Shown: positions 53,267-62,666 of the stretch, one piece after another | Layout of the letters: every line of letters starts with the position of its first letter | Numbering within the stretch: the first letter of the stretch is position 1 | Notes under the pieces: generated by a model | What the model was told of the DNA's origin: nothing | Seen by the model: only the letters and a program-made list of their open reading frames with translations | Database searches by the model: none | Made by a program: the position numbers and the translations under genes | NCBI RefSeq assembly: GCF_011301715.1 | Contig: NZ_CP049870.1 | Span: 310,001-374,000 of the forward strand | Length of the DNA stretch: 64,000 bases | Direction of reading: 5' to 3' | Source: Sphingomonas sp. HDW15A | GTDB lineage: Bacteria > Pseudomonadota > Alphaproteobacteria > Sphingomonadales > Sphingomonadaceae

Positions 53267-53655
53267 GGCCCTCATTCGCTCACCATTGGAAAGCTTGCCG
53301 CTGCTGGGGGGTCGGCGTTGAGACAATCCGCTTCTATCAGCGCAAGGGGCTGCTCGAGACACCAACGCGCGACGAAGGAATCCGGCGCTACGGATCGGAA
53401 GATGTTCGCCGTCTCCGCTTCATTAGGCAGGCGCAGACGGCTGGTTTCACACTTCAACAGATCAGGGAGCTGCTTCTGCTGGATTCGGGGACTGACCGAG
53501 CGCGTGTTCGCGCACTTGCCCAAACACGAATTCAGGACCTCGACAGACGGATCGCTGAACTCACGACTGCGCGGGACTCACTTCGGCGTCTTTCAAAGGA
53601 ATGCGCCGAAGGCACGAGTGGGCCGTGCCCTATCCTCGAGGCATTCGAGAGTTAA
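53252..53655 (+). pseudogene. MerR-family metal-responsive regulator, frameshifted (one base missing)
   Basis: From the ATG at 53252 the frame gives HSLTIGKLAAAGG then is lost at the G6 run 53306-53311. One added G gives GGVGVETIRFYQRKGLLETPTRDEGIRRYGSEDVRRLRFIRQAQ, the MerR winged helix, then a long dimerisation helix and a metal loop KECAEGTSGPCPILEAF. The loop C-(7)-C with CP resembles CueR more than the Hg-binding MerR, and the Cys82 equivalent is absent. With the divergent copper operon this suggests a copper-responsive activator. Restored length is about 134 residues. Confidence 0.82.
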
Positions 53656-53675
53656 GGCCCACGAATTTGGCCCGG

Positions 53676-54677
53676 TCAGTTGGTGGCGGGATCTTCGTCA
53701 GATGCAATGACCGTAGTTTGCTGGCCGGTCGTGTCGGCGGTCATCGAGGCGCCAGTGATGAGAACCGTCGTTCCCGGCTCCATTACCGACCGCATATGCT
53801 GGACGAATTGTCCGGGCAGCTGCATCTCCTCGACGCCGCGCGTGCTGACGATGGCCGCTTCTTCGGCAGCCAAGTTATTGACTCCGACCTGGATCCACTC
53901 GGCCTTTCCCGCGCGGTCGCGGGACATGGTCAGGACCTGCGACTCCGAGGCGCCCTGATGGATGACGGCACGAGCCCTGCCAATTTCGACCCCGTTGCGA
54001 AGGATGACCACGGCCTGGTCCGCGGTCGAGATGATGATCGACACCGGACCGCTGGGACTTAGCTGCGGTTGCCAGCTGAACGCCTGTTTGTCCCCGAGTG
54101 GAAGCGCAACCGCGCCATGGCCCTGAAGGCTTGCGGGGGCGAGCAGGCCGGCCGGGGGGCGCTTGTGCGGGCTACCGGCGCGACCGGCGATGACGACGGT
54201 TCCACCTTTGTCGGTCGTGTTGAACAGCACTTCGGAAAAAGCGAGCGGCAAGCGGACGCAGCCGTGGCTGGCCGGGTAGCCCGGAAGGTTGCCGGCGTGG
54301 AGCGCGACCCCCTTCCAGGTGAGCCGCTGCATGTTGGGCATCGGCGCATTGTCGTAAGTTCGGCTGTGGTGGACCTTGGCCTTTTCGAGGATAGTGAAAA
54401 CCCCGTTCGGCGTATCGTGACCAGCTTTGCCTGACGAAATCGTCGAGACGCCGATGCGAATGCCATTGCGGTAGACGGATGCCTGCTGGCGGCCGAGGTC
54501 GACATAGACCAGCACAGGCCCCTTGGGCGCGAGGTTGCCGCCCCATACCCAGTCGCCGGGCTTCAGCGACTCCGCCTTTTGCGCCAGTTCGGCGGAAGAA
54601 TTGACCTTCGTGCCCGCGGCAAAAGCGGGCGTGGCAATGAGTGAGGCGGCGGCAAGCAGAAGCGGCGACAAACGCAT
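53676..54677 (-). CDS. L,D-transpeptidase (YkuD domain)
   Basis: About 333 residues from the ATG at 54677 (MRLSPLLLAAASL) with signal peptide (ATPAFA-AG). The YkuD domain spans about 60-190 with VSTISSGKAGHDTPNGVFTI and the catalytic HAGNLPGYPASHGCVRLP (His, Gly-Cys). A C-terminal repeat-like region follows (PVSIIISTADQAVVILRNGVEIGRARAV), possibly a second, inactive YkuD-like half. It cross-links peptidoglycan by 3-3 bonds in the periplasm. Monocistronic, same strand as pnp. Confidence 0.88.
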   Translation of the reverse strand: MRLSPLLLAAASLIATPAFAAGTKVNSSAELAQKAESLKPGDWVWGGNLAPKGPVLVYVDLGRQQASVYRNGIRIGVSTISSGKAGHDTPNGVFTILEKAKVHHSRTYDNAPMPNMQRLTWKGVALHAGNLPGYPASHGCVRLPLAFSEVLFNTTDKGGTVVIAGRAGSPHKRPPAGLLAPASLQGHGAVALPLGDKQAFSWQPQLSPSGPVSIIISTADQAVVILRNGVEIGRARAVIHQGASESQVLTMSRDRAGKAEWIQVGVNNLAAEEAAIVSTRGVEEMQLPGQFVQHMRSVMEPGTTVLITGASMTADTTGQQTTVIASDEDPATN

Positions 54678-54758
54678 GATGTTCCCCGAAGAATGCGAGT
54701 CTCTGGGGATATTAACCGACGTTATCTTTCGCAGCAAAGCCGGATGGCAAGGCGCCAA

Positions 54759-54790
54759 CAAAAAGCCCCCGGTTTGCGCCGGAGGGCTTG
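54759..54790 (-). terminator. Rho-independent terminator after pnp
   Basis: Read leftwards: AGCCCTCCGG, six-base loop, CCGGGGGCT, then TTTTTG. Short GC-rich stem with one bulge, 20-50 bp past the pnp stop. Confidence 0.75.
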
Positions 54791-54812
54791 TTGTTCGGTT
54801 ACAGACCTAGGC

Positions 54813-57179
54813 TTAGTCGTCCTTGTCGCCCGTCAGGAACGCCGGGGCGAACTCGGGCGCGGGGCCTTCGTCACGGTCCGAACGCTCACGGCGCGGACCA
54901 CGGTCGCCCCGATCGCCGCGGCCTTCGCCTCGCGGGCCACGGTCGTCACGATCACGGCGCGGACCGCGGCCTTCGCGACGGCGGTCACCGTCACGTCCAC
55001 CACGGTCGCCCCGATCGCCGCGTGGACCACGGTCGCCGCCTTCACGCGGTTCGCGCGCAGGCCGCGTGTCTTCGAGCTCGGCGCCGGTTTCCTGGTCGAC
55101 GAGGCGCATCGACAGGCGAACCTTGCCGCGCTGGTCGACTTCGAGCAGCTTGACCTTCACTTCCTGGCCTTCGGTCAGGACGTCGGCGACCTTCTCCACC
55201 CGCTCGTTCTTGATTTCCGAGACGTGGACGAGGCCGTCTTTGCCCGGCATGAACGTCACGAACGCGCCGAAATCGACGATGCTGGCGACCTTGCCGGTGT
55301 AGATCGTGCCGACTTCCGGCTCGGCGACGATGCCGGTGATCCACTGGCGGGCAGCCTCGATCTGCGACAGGTCGGAGGAGCTGATCTTGATCAGGCCCTC
55401 GTCGTCGATGTCGACCTTGGCGCCGGTCGTCGCGACGATCTCGCGGATGACCTTGCCGCCGGTGCCGATGACTTCGCGGATCTTGTCCTTCGAAATCTGC
55501 ATCGTCTCGATGCGCGGCGCGTGAGCCGAAAGCTCTTCGCGGGTGTGGTCGAGGGCCTTGGCCATTTCGCCCAGGATGTGGGCGCGGCCATCCTTCGCCT
55601 GGGCAAGGGCGACCTTCATGATCTCCTCGGTAATCCCGGCAACTTTGATGTCCATCTGAAGGCTGGTGATGCCTTCTGACGTGCCGGCGACCTTGAAATC
55701 CATGTCGCCGAGGTGGTCCTCGTCGCCAAGGATGTCGCTGATCACGGCGAAGTCCTTGCCTTCGAGGATCAGGCCCATGGCAATGCCGGCAACCGGGCGC
55801 TTCAGCGGAACCCCGGCGTCCATCATGCTCAGAGAACCGCCGCAGACCGTGGCCATCGACGAAGAGCCGTTGGATTCGGTAATGTCGGAGAGGACCCGGA
55901 TTGTGTACGGGAAATCGTCCATCGACGGCAGCATCGGGTGAAGCGCACGCCATGCGAGCTTGCCGTGACCGACTTCGCGGCGGCCCGGAGCGCCGAAGCG
56001 GCCAACTTCGCCGACCGAGTAGGGCGGGAAATTATAGTGCAGCATGAAGCGCTGGTAGGAGAGGCCCTCCAGCCCGTCGATCATCTGCTCCGATTCCTTT
56101 GTTCCAAGGGTAGTGGTGCAAATCGCCTGGGTCTCCCCGCGCGTGAACAGCGCCGAGCCGTGAGCGCGGGGAAGGAAGCCGACCATCGCCTCGATGGGGC
56201 GAACCGTCTTGGTGTCGCGGCCGTCAATGCGGCGGCCTTCCTTGATGATCGCGGTGCGGACAACGTCCGCTTCCAGCTTCTTCACCAGCTTCAGGGTGCC
56301 CAGATAGGCGGCCGGATCCGTTTCAGCCAGGTCCGCGAACGCTTCGCGCGCCTTTTCGCGGGCCTCGTTGATCGCAGTCTGGCGCTGCTGCTTGTTGGTC
56401 AGCTTGTAGGCGGCCTCGAGATCCTTGCCGATGACCTCCTTGAGCTTGGCCTTGGTTTCCTTGCTGTCGTCGAGAAGCTCCAGGTCCCACGGATCCTTGG
56501 CGGCCTTTTCTGCGAGCTTGATGATTCCCTCGCAGACCTTCTTGGAGGCGGCATGGGCGAACATCACGGCGCCGAGCATGACCTCTTCCGAAAGCTCATT
56601 CGCTTCGGATTCGACCATCATCACGGCGTTCGGGGTGCCGGCGACGACCAGGTCAAGGTCGCCCTCGGCGACTTCGGTGCCGGTCGGGTTCAGGATGTAC
56701 TCGCCATCCTTGTAGCCGACCCGGGCCGCGCCAATCGGACCCATGAACGGGACGCCCGAAATCGTCAGCGCGGCGGACGCGGCGCACATGGCGACGATGT
56801 CCGGCTCGTTCTCACCGTCGTAGGAGAGGACCTGCGCGATGACGAGGACTTCGTTGTAGAAGCCTTCCGGGAACAGCGGGCGGATCGGACGGTCGATCAG
56901 GCGGCTGGTCAGCGTTTCCTTTTCGGTCGCGCCGCGCTCGCGCTTGAAGAAGCCGCCCGGGATACGCCCCGCGGCCGAAAATTTTTCCTGGTAGTGGACG
57001 GTCAGCGGGAAGAAGTCCTGGCCCGGCTTCACCGACTTGGCGGCGGTGACGGCACACAGCACGACGGTTTCACCCAGCGTGGCGATGACGGCGCCATCGG
57101 CCTGGCGGGCAACGCGGCCCGTTTCGAGCTTGAGGGTCTTGCCGCCAAGATCGATTTCTACAGTTTTGATATCGAACAT
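54813..57179 (-). CDS. pnp: Polynucleotide phosphorylase with long Arg/Gly/Asp-rich tail
   Basis: 788 residues from the ATG at 57179 ([13 protein letters not shown]). Two RNase PH domains ([15 protein letters not shown] and the catalytic [18 protein letters not shown] stretch), KH ([16 protein letters not shown]) and S1 ([20 protein letters not shown]) domains are intact. After the S1 domain come about 85 residues rich in R, G, D and E with [12 protein letters not shown] units, much longer than the typical end. The enzyme degrades RNA 3'-5' and joins RNase E in the degradosome. Third gene after truB and rpsO; a hairpin lies just upstream in the rpsO-pnp gap. Confidence 0.95.
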   Translation of the reverse strand: MFDIKTVEIDLGGKTLKLETGRVARQADGAVIATLGETVVLCAVTAAKSVKPGQDFFPLTVHYQEKFSAAGRIPGGFFKRERGATEKETLTSRLIDRPIRPLFPEGFYNEVLVIAQVLSYDGENEPDIVAMCAASAALTISGVPFMGPIGAARVGYKDGEYILNPTGTEVAEGDLDLVVAGTPNAVMMVESEANELSEEVMLGAVMFAHAASKKVCEGIIKLAEKAAKDPWDLELLDDSKETKAKLKEVIGKDLEAAYKLTNKQQRQTAINEAREKAREAFADLAETDPAAYLGTLKLVKKLEADVVRTAIIKEGRRIDGRDTKTVRPIEAMVGFLPRAHGSALFTRGETQAICTTTLGTKESEQMIDGLEGLSYQRFMLHYNFPPYSVGEVGRFGAPGRREVGHGKLAWRALHPMLPSMDDFPYTIRVLSDITESNGSSSMATVCGGSLSMMDAGVPLKRPVAGIAMGLILEGKDFAVISDILGDEDHLGDMDFKVAGTSEGITSLQMDIKVAGITEEIMKVALAQAKDGRAHILGEMAKALDHTREELSAHAPRIETMQISKDKIREVIGTGGKVIREIVATTGAKVDIDDEGLIKISSSDLSQIEAARQWITGIVAEPEVGTIYTGKVASIVDFGAFVTFMPGKDGLVHVSEIKNERVEKVADVLTEGQEVKVKLLEVDQRGKVRLSMRLVDQETGAELEDTRPAREPREGGDRGPRGDRGDRGGRDGDRRREGRGPRRDRDDRGPRGEGRGDRGDRGPRRERSDRDEGPAPEFAPAFLTGDKDD

Positions 57180-57317
57180 TTTATTTCCTTCGCCCGGCGG
57201 CCGGATGCCGGCGGGTTCCTCATTTTGCGGGCTTACCGGCCCGCGGCGGGTTGAGGCGTTCAGTCTTGCCCCTGTCGACGGCGCTTCCCGCCGGATTGCG
57301 AAAAGCCCCGATAGTCG

Positions 57318-57339
57318 AAGGGCGCCCGAAGGCGCCCTT
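57318..57339 (-). terminator. Hairpin between rpsO and pnp (terminator/processing site)
   Basis: A perfect 9-bp stem (57318-57326 with 57331-57339) with a 4-base loop, located 4 bp past the rpsO stop. Read leftwards a second run of TTTT occurs shortly after (57301-57304 region). In other bacteria the rpsO-pnp gap holds a partial terminator and RNase III site that controls pnp. Confidence 0.65.
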
Positions 57340-57343
57340 GGTG

Positions 57344-57613
57344 TCACTTTCGGAGGCCCAGCTTGGCGATCAGATCGCTGTAGCGCTGTGCGTCTTCGCG
57401 CTTGAGATAATCGAGCAGGCTGCGGCGCTTGTTGACCAACATCAGCAGGCCACGGCGCGAATGGTTGTCCTTCGCGTGAGTCTTGAAATGCTCGGTCAGG
57501 TTGGTGATGCGCTCGGTCAGGATGGCAACCTGGACTTCCGGCGAACCGGTATCGTCCTTTGCGCGGCCATGTTCCTTGATCAGTTCCTGCTTCTTCTCAG
57601 CGGTAATCGACAT
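57344..57613 (-). CDS. rpsO: 30S ribosomal protein S15
   Basis: 89 residues, standard length. Sequence typical of S15: [59 protein letters not shown] and [13 protein letters not shown]. It binds 16S rRNA in the central domain. It is 17 bp downstream of truB and followed by pnp, the conserved truB-rpsO-pnp order. Confidence 0.97.
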   Translation of the reverse strand: MSITAEKKQELIKEHGRAKDDTGSPEVQVAILTERITNLTEHFKTHAKDNHSRRGLLMLVNKRRSLLDYLKREDAQRYSDLIAKLGLRK

Positions 57614-57630
57614 CGATTCACTCCTTAAAT

Positions 57631-58518
57631 CTAGATGTTGAACCCGCGCACGACACGAACTGCGCCGCCCTCGGCTTCGACCAGGGCAACCGGCACATCG
57701 CCGTCTTTCGCCAGGTGAAGCCCCGGTTGCACGGGGATCCCGACAAGCGATTGTCCGTAACGGAGCAATCGGGCCTGTTCGGGAGTGACGGGGAGGGCCG
57801 GGATGTCGTCCAGCCCCGCTTCGAGCGGGAGAACCACCTCGTCAAGGAAGCGCGCCTTAGCAATATCGGCGAGTTTGTCCAGCGATATCGCCTGTTTGAG
57901 AGAGAAGGGACCGGCCTTTGTCCGCCTGAGCATGGTGACATGGCCGACGGTGCCGAGCGCGCGGGCGATGTCGCGCGCCAGGCTGCGGATGTAGGTGCCC
58001 TTGCTGACGGTGGCGGAGAATGTGGCGTTATTTTCTCCGCTCTCAAGCAGTTCGAGGTTGTCGATCGTGACGTTCCGGGTCTTCAGGCTGACCTCCTCGC
58101 CGGCACGGGCAAGGTCGTAAGCCCGCTTGCCGTCCACCTTAAGCGCCGAATAGGCCGGTGGGACCTGCTCGAGGGGGCCGGTGAACCGGACTAAGATACC
58201 ACGAATTGCTTCCTCGCTTGGGAGGACATGGCTCGTTGCTTTCACCGTTCCCTCGCAATCGAGCGTGTCGGTTTCCTCCCCGAAGCGAATGGTGAAGTCG
58301 TAGGCCTTGGTCGCATCCAGCGTCCGCCCGGCGAGCTTGGTCGCCTCGCCGAGCGCGATGGGCAGGACCCCGGTCGCAAGCGGATCGAGCGTCCCGCCAT
58401 GACCGACTTTCGTCTTCGGCTTGCCGGCTTCGCGAAGCGCGCGCTTGACCGCCCCCACCGCCTGGGTCGAGCCGAGGCCGAGCGGCTTATCGAGAATGAT
58501 CCAACCGTTGAGAGGCAT
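57631..58518 (-). CDS. truB: tRNA pseudouridine synthase B
   Basis: 295 residues from the ATG at 58518 ([14 protein letters not shown]). The catalytic motif [26 protein letters not shown] contains the essential Asp. A PUA-like C-terminal region is present (RVVRGFNI end). It isomerises U55 in the T-loop of tRNAs. The frame is open to 59040, but the upstream part is antisense to the TIR gene. First gene of truB-rpsO-pnp and divergent from the TIR gene. Confidence 0.95.
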   Translation of the reverse strand: MPLNGWIILDKPLGLGSTQAVGAVKRALREAGKPKTKVGHGGTLDPLATGVLPIALGEATKLAGRTLDATKAYDFTIRFGEETDTLDCEGTVKATSHVLPSEEAIRGILVRFTGPLEQVPPAYSALKVDGKRAYDLARAGEEVSLKTRNVTIDNLELLESGENNATFSATVSKGTYIRSLARDIARALGTVGHVTMLRRTKAGPFSLKQAISLDKLADIAKARFLDEVVLPLEAGLDDIPALPVTPEQARLLRYGQSLVGIPVQPGLHLAKDGDVPVALVEAEGGAVRVVRGFNI

Positions 58519-58602
58519 GGCCCGCGCCCTAGTCGTTCCGTCCGGTAATGGCCATGAGGATGACAAGCGGCGGCAGTAACCATAGGATGCGCCGCCCAGG
58601 GG

Positions 58603-60534
58603 GTGGCGCGTGTGGAAGAAGCTGCGCGATACGAGAACAGGCCGACCGAAGCGGGGCACGTGTTCGTCAGCTATGCCCGTGCAGATGAGGCTTGGGCGCA
58701 GGCGGTCATCGCCGCCCTGAAGGAGGCCGGGATTCCGGCCTGGTGGGACGGGCTTATCCCAGGCGGCAAGAAGTTTAGCGGGCAGATCGCCGAAGCTCTC
58801 GAGCAGGCGCGCGCCGTCGTCGTCCTGTGGTCGGCCAATTCGCTGCAATCCGACTGGGTCCAGGATGAAGCCAGCGTCGGCCGCGAGCATCACAACTTGG
58901 TGCCGCTCAGCATCGACGGCAGCCTGCCGCCGCTTGGCTTTCGCCAGATCCAGTGCATCCAGGTTCGCGCCGGAGGGCCGCGGCCGTCCAACGCGGGTAT
59001 CCGGAAGGCGGTCGCCGCAGTCGCCGACATCCTGGGCCATTCGCCGCCGCCGCGAGGCAGCCTGCCAGTCGTGGCGGACCGCAGGACAGCCCTCCTTGCT
59101 GGTGGAGCCGCGGTGCTCGCGCTGGGCGGCTTCGGCGCCTGGAAACTGCTTGGGAGCAAGGGCACCGACAGCAACAGCGTTGCGGTCCTCCCGTTCGAAT
59201 ATCTGAGCGGTGACCCGAGTCAGCGTTATCTGTCGGACGGGCTATCCGCGGAGCTTCGTGCCCGGCTTGCCCGCGATCCGGCGATCCAAGTCGTCGGGCA
59301 GACATCATCGAGTGCAGTCAAAGGCTCGGATACCAGATCGATCGCGAAAAAGCTCGGGGTCGCCAACCTTCTCACGGGTAACGTGAGGGTGGATGACGGT
59401 CAGGTGCGGATCGCCATTGAATTGATCGACGGCGGAGACGGCTTCAGCACCTGGTCGAACACGTTCGACCGGCCGCTGACGAATTTGCTGCAGTTGCAGG
59501 ACGAGATCGCCGGCGCCGCCGCGCGGGCGTTGCTCCCTCGCTTAAGCGGCCCAGGCACGGAAAGCCGGGAGCGCAACGGGGGAACCAAGGACTCGGCGGC
59601 CTTCGATGCCTTCCTTCGCGGCAAGGAAGCCTTCGAATCGCAGGTCGACGAGGCGAGCGACCGCAAGGCCCTGGCCCTTTTTCGGGAAGCGCTTGCCAAG
59701 GACGACCGATACGCCGCGGCTCATGCGGCCCTATCGCGGGCGCTTGCGGTGATCGCCAACCAATATGCCCAGGCCACCGAGCGCCGCCAGCTTTACGGCG
59801 AGGCAGTCGCGGAAGCCGAAGCGGCGATTTCCACTGCGCCGCAATTCGCCGAAGGTCACGCCGCCCTCGGCTATGCGCTGTTTTATGGGAAGCTCGACAT
59901 CAAGGCGGCGGACGGCCCCTTCGAACGCGCCCGCCAATATGGATCAGGCAGCGCCGATGTGCTCAACCTCTACGCGTTGTATCGCGCACGGCGAAAGCAG
60001 TTCGCCGCCGCAGTGCCTGCCATCGAACGGGCCATCATGCTCGATCCGCTCAATCCCGCCCTGTTCAAGACCGAAGGTAGAATCCACTTTGCGAGCGGCG
60101 ACTATCGTGCGGCGATCATCTCTGCTCGGCGGTCGTTGGCGCTCAATCCGGAGATCAGCGGCGCCCACGGCGATATTGGCAACGCCCTGCTTATGCTCGG
60201 CAATCCTGCCGATGCGCTTGCCGAATTCCAGCTGGAAAAGGCGAGCCTTTTAGCCATTCCCGGAGAGGCTATTGCGTCCTTCCGAACCGGCGATAGTGCT
60301 CGAGCCGGGGCGGCGCTGAAGCGGTTGATCGCCGAGGAAGGAGATAACGGTCTCTACCAGCAGGCGCAGGTCCTGGCGCAAATGGACCGCACCGACGATG
60401 CCTTGGCCGCTCTCCAGCGGGCGCTTGCCGAGCAGGACTCCGGACTCGTCTATCTGTTCAGCGATCCCTTCCTGGAGCCGCTTCGCCAAACAGAGGAATT
60501 CAAATCGCTTCTTCGTCGGACTCATTTCGGCTAG
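58603..60534 (+). CDS. TIR domain - membrane helix - TolB-like/adenylate-cyclase-associated domain - TPR protein
   Basis: 643 residues. TIR domain about 18-150: HVFVSYARADEAW, AWWDGLIPGGKKF, and VVLWSANSLQSDWVQDEASVGRE, where the Glu four residues after Trp is at the position of the NADase catalytic Glu. One membrane helix (about 165-185, LLAGGAAVLALGGFGAW). A TolB-N-like domain (about 190-310, SVAVLPFEYLSGD, YLSDGLSAELRARLARD, LGVANLLTGNVRVDDG). TPR repeats from about 350 to the end. Start is GTG at 58603, divergent from truB. This combination is found in alphaproteobacteria near cyclases but its role is unclear. Confidence 0.85.
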   Translation: MARVEEAARYENRPTEAGHVFVSYARADEAWAQAVIAALKEAGIPAWWDGLIPGGKKFSGQIAEALEQARAVVVLWSANSLQSDWVQDEASVGREHHNLVPLSIDGSLPPLGFRQIQCIQVRAGGPRPSNAGIRKAVAAVADILGHSPPPRGSLPVVADRRTALLAGGAAVLALGGFGAWKLLGSKGTDSNSVAVLPFEYLSGDPSQRYLSDGLSAELRARLARDPAIQVVGQTSSSAVKGSDTRSIAKKLGVANLLTGNVRVDDGQVRIAIELIDGGDGFSTWSNTFDRPLTNLLQLQDEIAGAAARALLPRLSGPGTESRERNGGTKDSAAFDAFLRGKEAFESQVDEASDRKALALFREALAKDDRYAAAHAALSRALAVIANQYAQATERRQLYGEAVAEAEAAISTAPQFAEGHAALGYALFYGKLDIKAADGPFERARQYGSGSADVLNLYALYRARRKQFAAAVPAIERAIMLDPLNPALFKTEGRIHFASGDYRAAIISARRSLALNPEISGAHGDIGNALLMLGNPADALAEFQLEKASLLAIPGEAIASFRTGDSARAGAALKRLIAEEGDNGLYQQAQVLAQMDRTDDALAALQRALAEQDSGLVYLFSDPFLEPLRQTEEFKSLLRRTHFG

Positions 60535-60570
60535 GTAAGGAATTGGAGGGTTTCACAACAGGAGGGTAGA

Positions 60571-60816
60571 ATGCGCAAACTGACAATTAGCCTGCTCGTC
60601 GCAGGAACTGCGATCTTGATTACCGGATGCGACAAGAAAGAGTCGGCCGCAGAGGCGAATACGGCCGTGGTCGAGGAAACGGTTCCGCCGAGCGAGTCAG
60701 CCGATAATCTCGACAGTGCCGCGGCCAACCTCGACAATGCGGCGGAAAACGTCGCGAACGCCACCGACAACGCGGCGGTCGCCAACGCCACAGATCAGGG
60801 TTCGACCGACCATTAA
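60571..60816 (+). CDS. Small lipoprotein with Ala/Asn/Asp-rich helix
   Basis: 81 residues. Signal peptide and lipobox (ILITGCDKK, Cys at about 19). The mature part is Ala/Asn/Asp/Glu rich, with AANLDNAAENVANATDN forming an amphipathic helix or Lpp-like coiled coil. Small lipoproteins of this kind may sit in the outer membrane. It is 36 bp after the TIR gene on the same strand and could be co-transcribed. Confidence 0.7.
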   Translation: MRKLTISLLVAGTAILITGCDKKESAAEANTAVVEETVPPSESADNLDSAAANLDNAAENVANATDNAAVANATDQGSTDH

Positions 60817-60837
60817 TTTCGGGCTCCGGGGTGCGTC

Positions 60838-62607
60838 CTAGCGGCCGCGCCCCGGCTCCGGCACACGTAGAGCCTGGCCCGGCTTGATGGCCTGCCGCGC
60901 CGCTTCGATCCATCGCGAGAACTTTGCGACGTCGGTGTAGACCGAGGGCGTGCCCTTGTATCCGCAGCCGAGCGACCAGCTCGTCAGGCCGACCAGCTCT
61001 TCGTTCCCGTTTCCATATTCGCGCACCAGCGGACCGCCACTGTCGCCGCGGCAGGAAAAAGTTGCCGGCCCGCCCCGATCTGCAATGGCCTTTGGCGTGA
61101 CGAGGCAAAGCATTCCCGGCTTGATCCGTCCCGGCAATCGCTTCTGGCATTGCGCGGGCGCGAGCACTTCGAGCGAGGCCTGCTGAAGGATGTTGGGGTT
61201 GCGCTGAAGCTCGTCCGACATGCTCAGCATCACGTTCGCGTCAGGGGCGACGGCCTGCGTATACCCCCAGCCAAGACCCGTTACTGTCGTACCCGGTACA
61301 GGCGGCATGGTGGCGATCGCCAGCGGTCTCGGCGCAAGGCGGATCCGGTCATCGCTCTTCACCATCAGCAAGGCGATGTCGTCCGGCAGGCCGGTGCCGA
61401 CGCCGCTGTAGCCGGCATGAACGGCGACTCCGATGATTGCCCGGGTCTCGCCCCCTTTGCCCATCCGCAGCGAGCCGACCCTGACGCGCCGGTCTGTGAA
61501 GACCCTTGTGATATTCTCTCCTAGGAAGCGACCAGTGGCGACGCAATGCGCCGCGGTAAGCACCAGGTTGGGCGCGATGATCGTCCCTCCGCAGGTATGC
61601 GCCCGTTCCTCGGGCGCTCGCTCGGCAAGGAATTGCCGCTGTTGCTGGGGCAATAACCGGTCTTTCTCGATCTCTTCCGCTGAATAGGGCCGGGTGGCAT
61701 AGAGTTCGACCATCCAGTCGGAATCGCCGCGCGCGGCGTTCACGCCGCCGCCCATCGCTGGAGCCGGCTCCTGATCGGCAAAAGTCAGGCGGATGGCCGA
61801 CATCCCGGCACTGGACGCCGCGGCTCGCACCTCGGCAAGGCAGCTTGGGTAAAGCCGGAACAAGCAGCCTGCGGTGAACGGACTGGGCTGTTCAAAGGCG
61901 GCGACGTCGAAGGGTCGGTCCGAAACCAACAGGATCTCGTGCGACCGGGTCAAGCTTTCCGTTGCCGTGCTCGTTACCGTCAGGCTTTTTCCCGGTTCGA
62001 GACGCACTACCGACTTCTCGCCCGAAAGCGCGATCGCACGGATCCCGAGATCGGCAGCGGTCGAGAAGAGGGCGACATAGCGTGCACTCGATCCGACGTT
62101 TTTAACCTGCGAAGGTGTCGACGGTCCCAGAGCTTCCGCGATTTCCGGGTTCAGGCATTGATATGGCGGCTCCGGCGTAAGCATGCAGTAGCTGATGCCG
62201 TTGGGTGCCCGCGCGCTCATTGTGATTAGCGCTTTCTGTCGCTGAAGAAGCGGAAGCAGCTTCGTGAGCACCTGAGCTGCCTCACCCGAAGAGAGCCGGC
62301 CAAGCGAGATTGACTGAGCGCCGGTAATGGCAGTTAGTCCCGTAAGAGACGGCCGCAATTGCGCCTCGTCCGCGACGTCCCCATCCACGGAAAGGATGTA
62401 GTCGGCATTATCGGAGATGACGGCTGACCCGCTAGCGGCAACTGCCGCCCTAAAACCCGGCCATTGCCGGTCCATGTCCTCATCGAGGCGAATGACGATC
62501 GGGATGTCGGGTTGCACGGCTGTGGGCCGGACTGGCTGCGCCAATCCTTTGCCGATCGCGCCAAAGCCGAGGCCTAATGCTAGCGTGAGGCGAAAAGCGG
62601 TCCGCAT
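60838..62607 (-). CDS. Trypsin-like serine protease with large N-terminal domain
   Basis: 589 residues with signal peptide (LGFGAIGKGLA-QP). Residues about 30-300 form an unrecognised domain with two regularly spaced hydrophobic strands and some Cys. The C-terminal S1 protease has GGTIIAPNLVLTAAHC (His), DDIALLMVKSD (Asp) and CRGDSGGPLV (Ser), with GLTSWSLGCGYKG shaping a trypsin-type pocket. It is likely a secreted protease activated by removal of the N-terminal part. Convergent with the small lipoprotein gene. Confidence 0.85.
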   Translation of the reverse strand: MRTAFRLTLALGLGFGAIGKGLAQPVRPTAVQPDIPIVIRLDEDMDRQWPGFRAAVAASGSAVISDNADYILSVDGDVADEAQLRPSLTGLTAITGAQSISLGRLSSGEAAQVLTKLLPLLQRQKALITMSARAPNGISYCMLTPEPPYQCLNPEIAEALGPSTPSQVKNVGSSARYVALFSTAADLGIRAIALSGEKSVVRLEPGKSLTVTSTATESLTRSHEILLVSDRPFDVAAFEQPSPFTAGCLFRLYPSCLAEVRAAASSAGMSAIRLTFADQEPAPAMGGGVNAARGDSDWMVELYATRPYSAEEIEKDRLLPQQQRQFLAERAPEERAHTCGGTIIAPNLVLTAAHCVATGRFLGENITRVFTDRRVRVGSLRMGKGGETRAIIGVAVHAGYSGVGTGLPDDIALLMVKSDDRIRLAPRPLAIATMPPVPGTTVTGLGWGYTQAVAPDANVMLSMSDELQRNPNILQQASLEVLAPAQCQKRLPGRIKPGMLCLVTPKAIADRGGPATFSCRGDSGGPLVREYGNGNEELVGLTSWSLGCGYKGTPSVYTDVAKFSRWIEAARQAIKPGQALRVPEPGRGR

Positions 62608-62666
62608 ATCACCCTCCCGCGATCAGTCTTCGCGAAAGCGAGGTGTGGGTCAACCGCCCCGCCGGC

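Noticed and set aside
27844-53311. Phase variation or programmed frameshifting as the explanation for the broken frames
   Set aside because: Runs of only 3-6 bases are too short for efficient slippage, the genes are of unrelated roles, and all need the same +1 correction; assembly error fits better.
55713-57254. Long plus-strand frame of 513 codons opposite pnp
   Set aside because: It is antisense to a highly conserved gene. High-GC coding DNA makes such shadow frames; composition is not protein-like.
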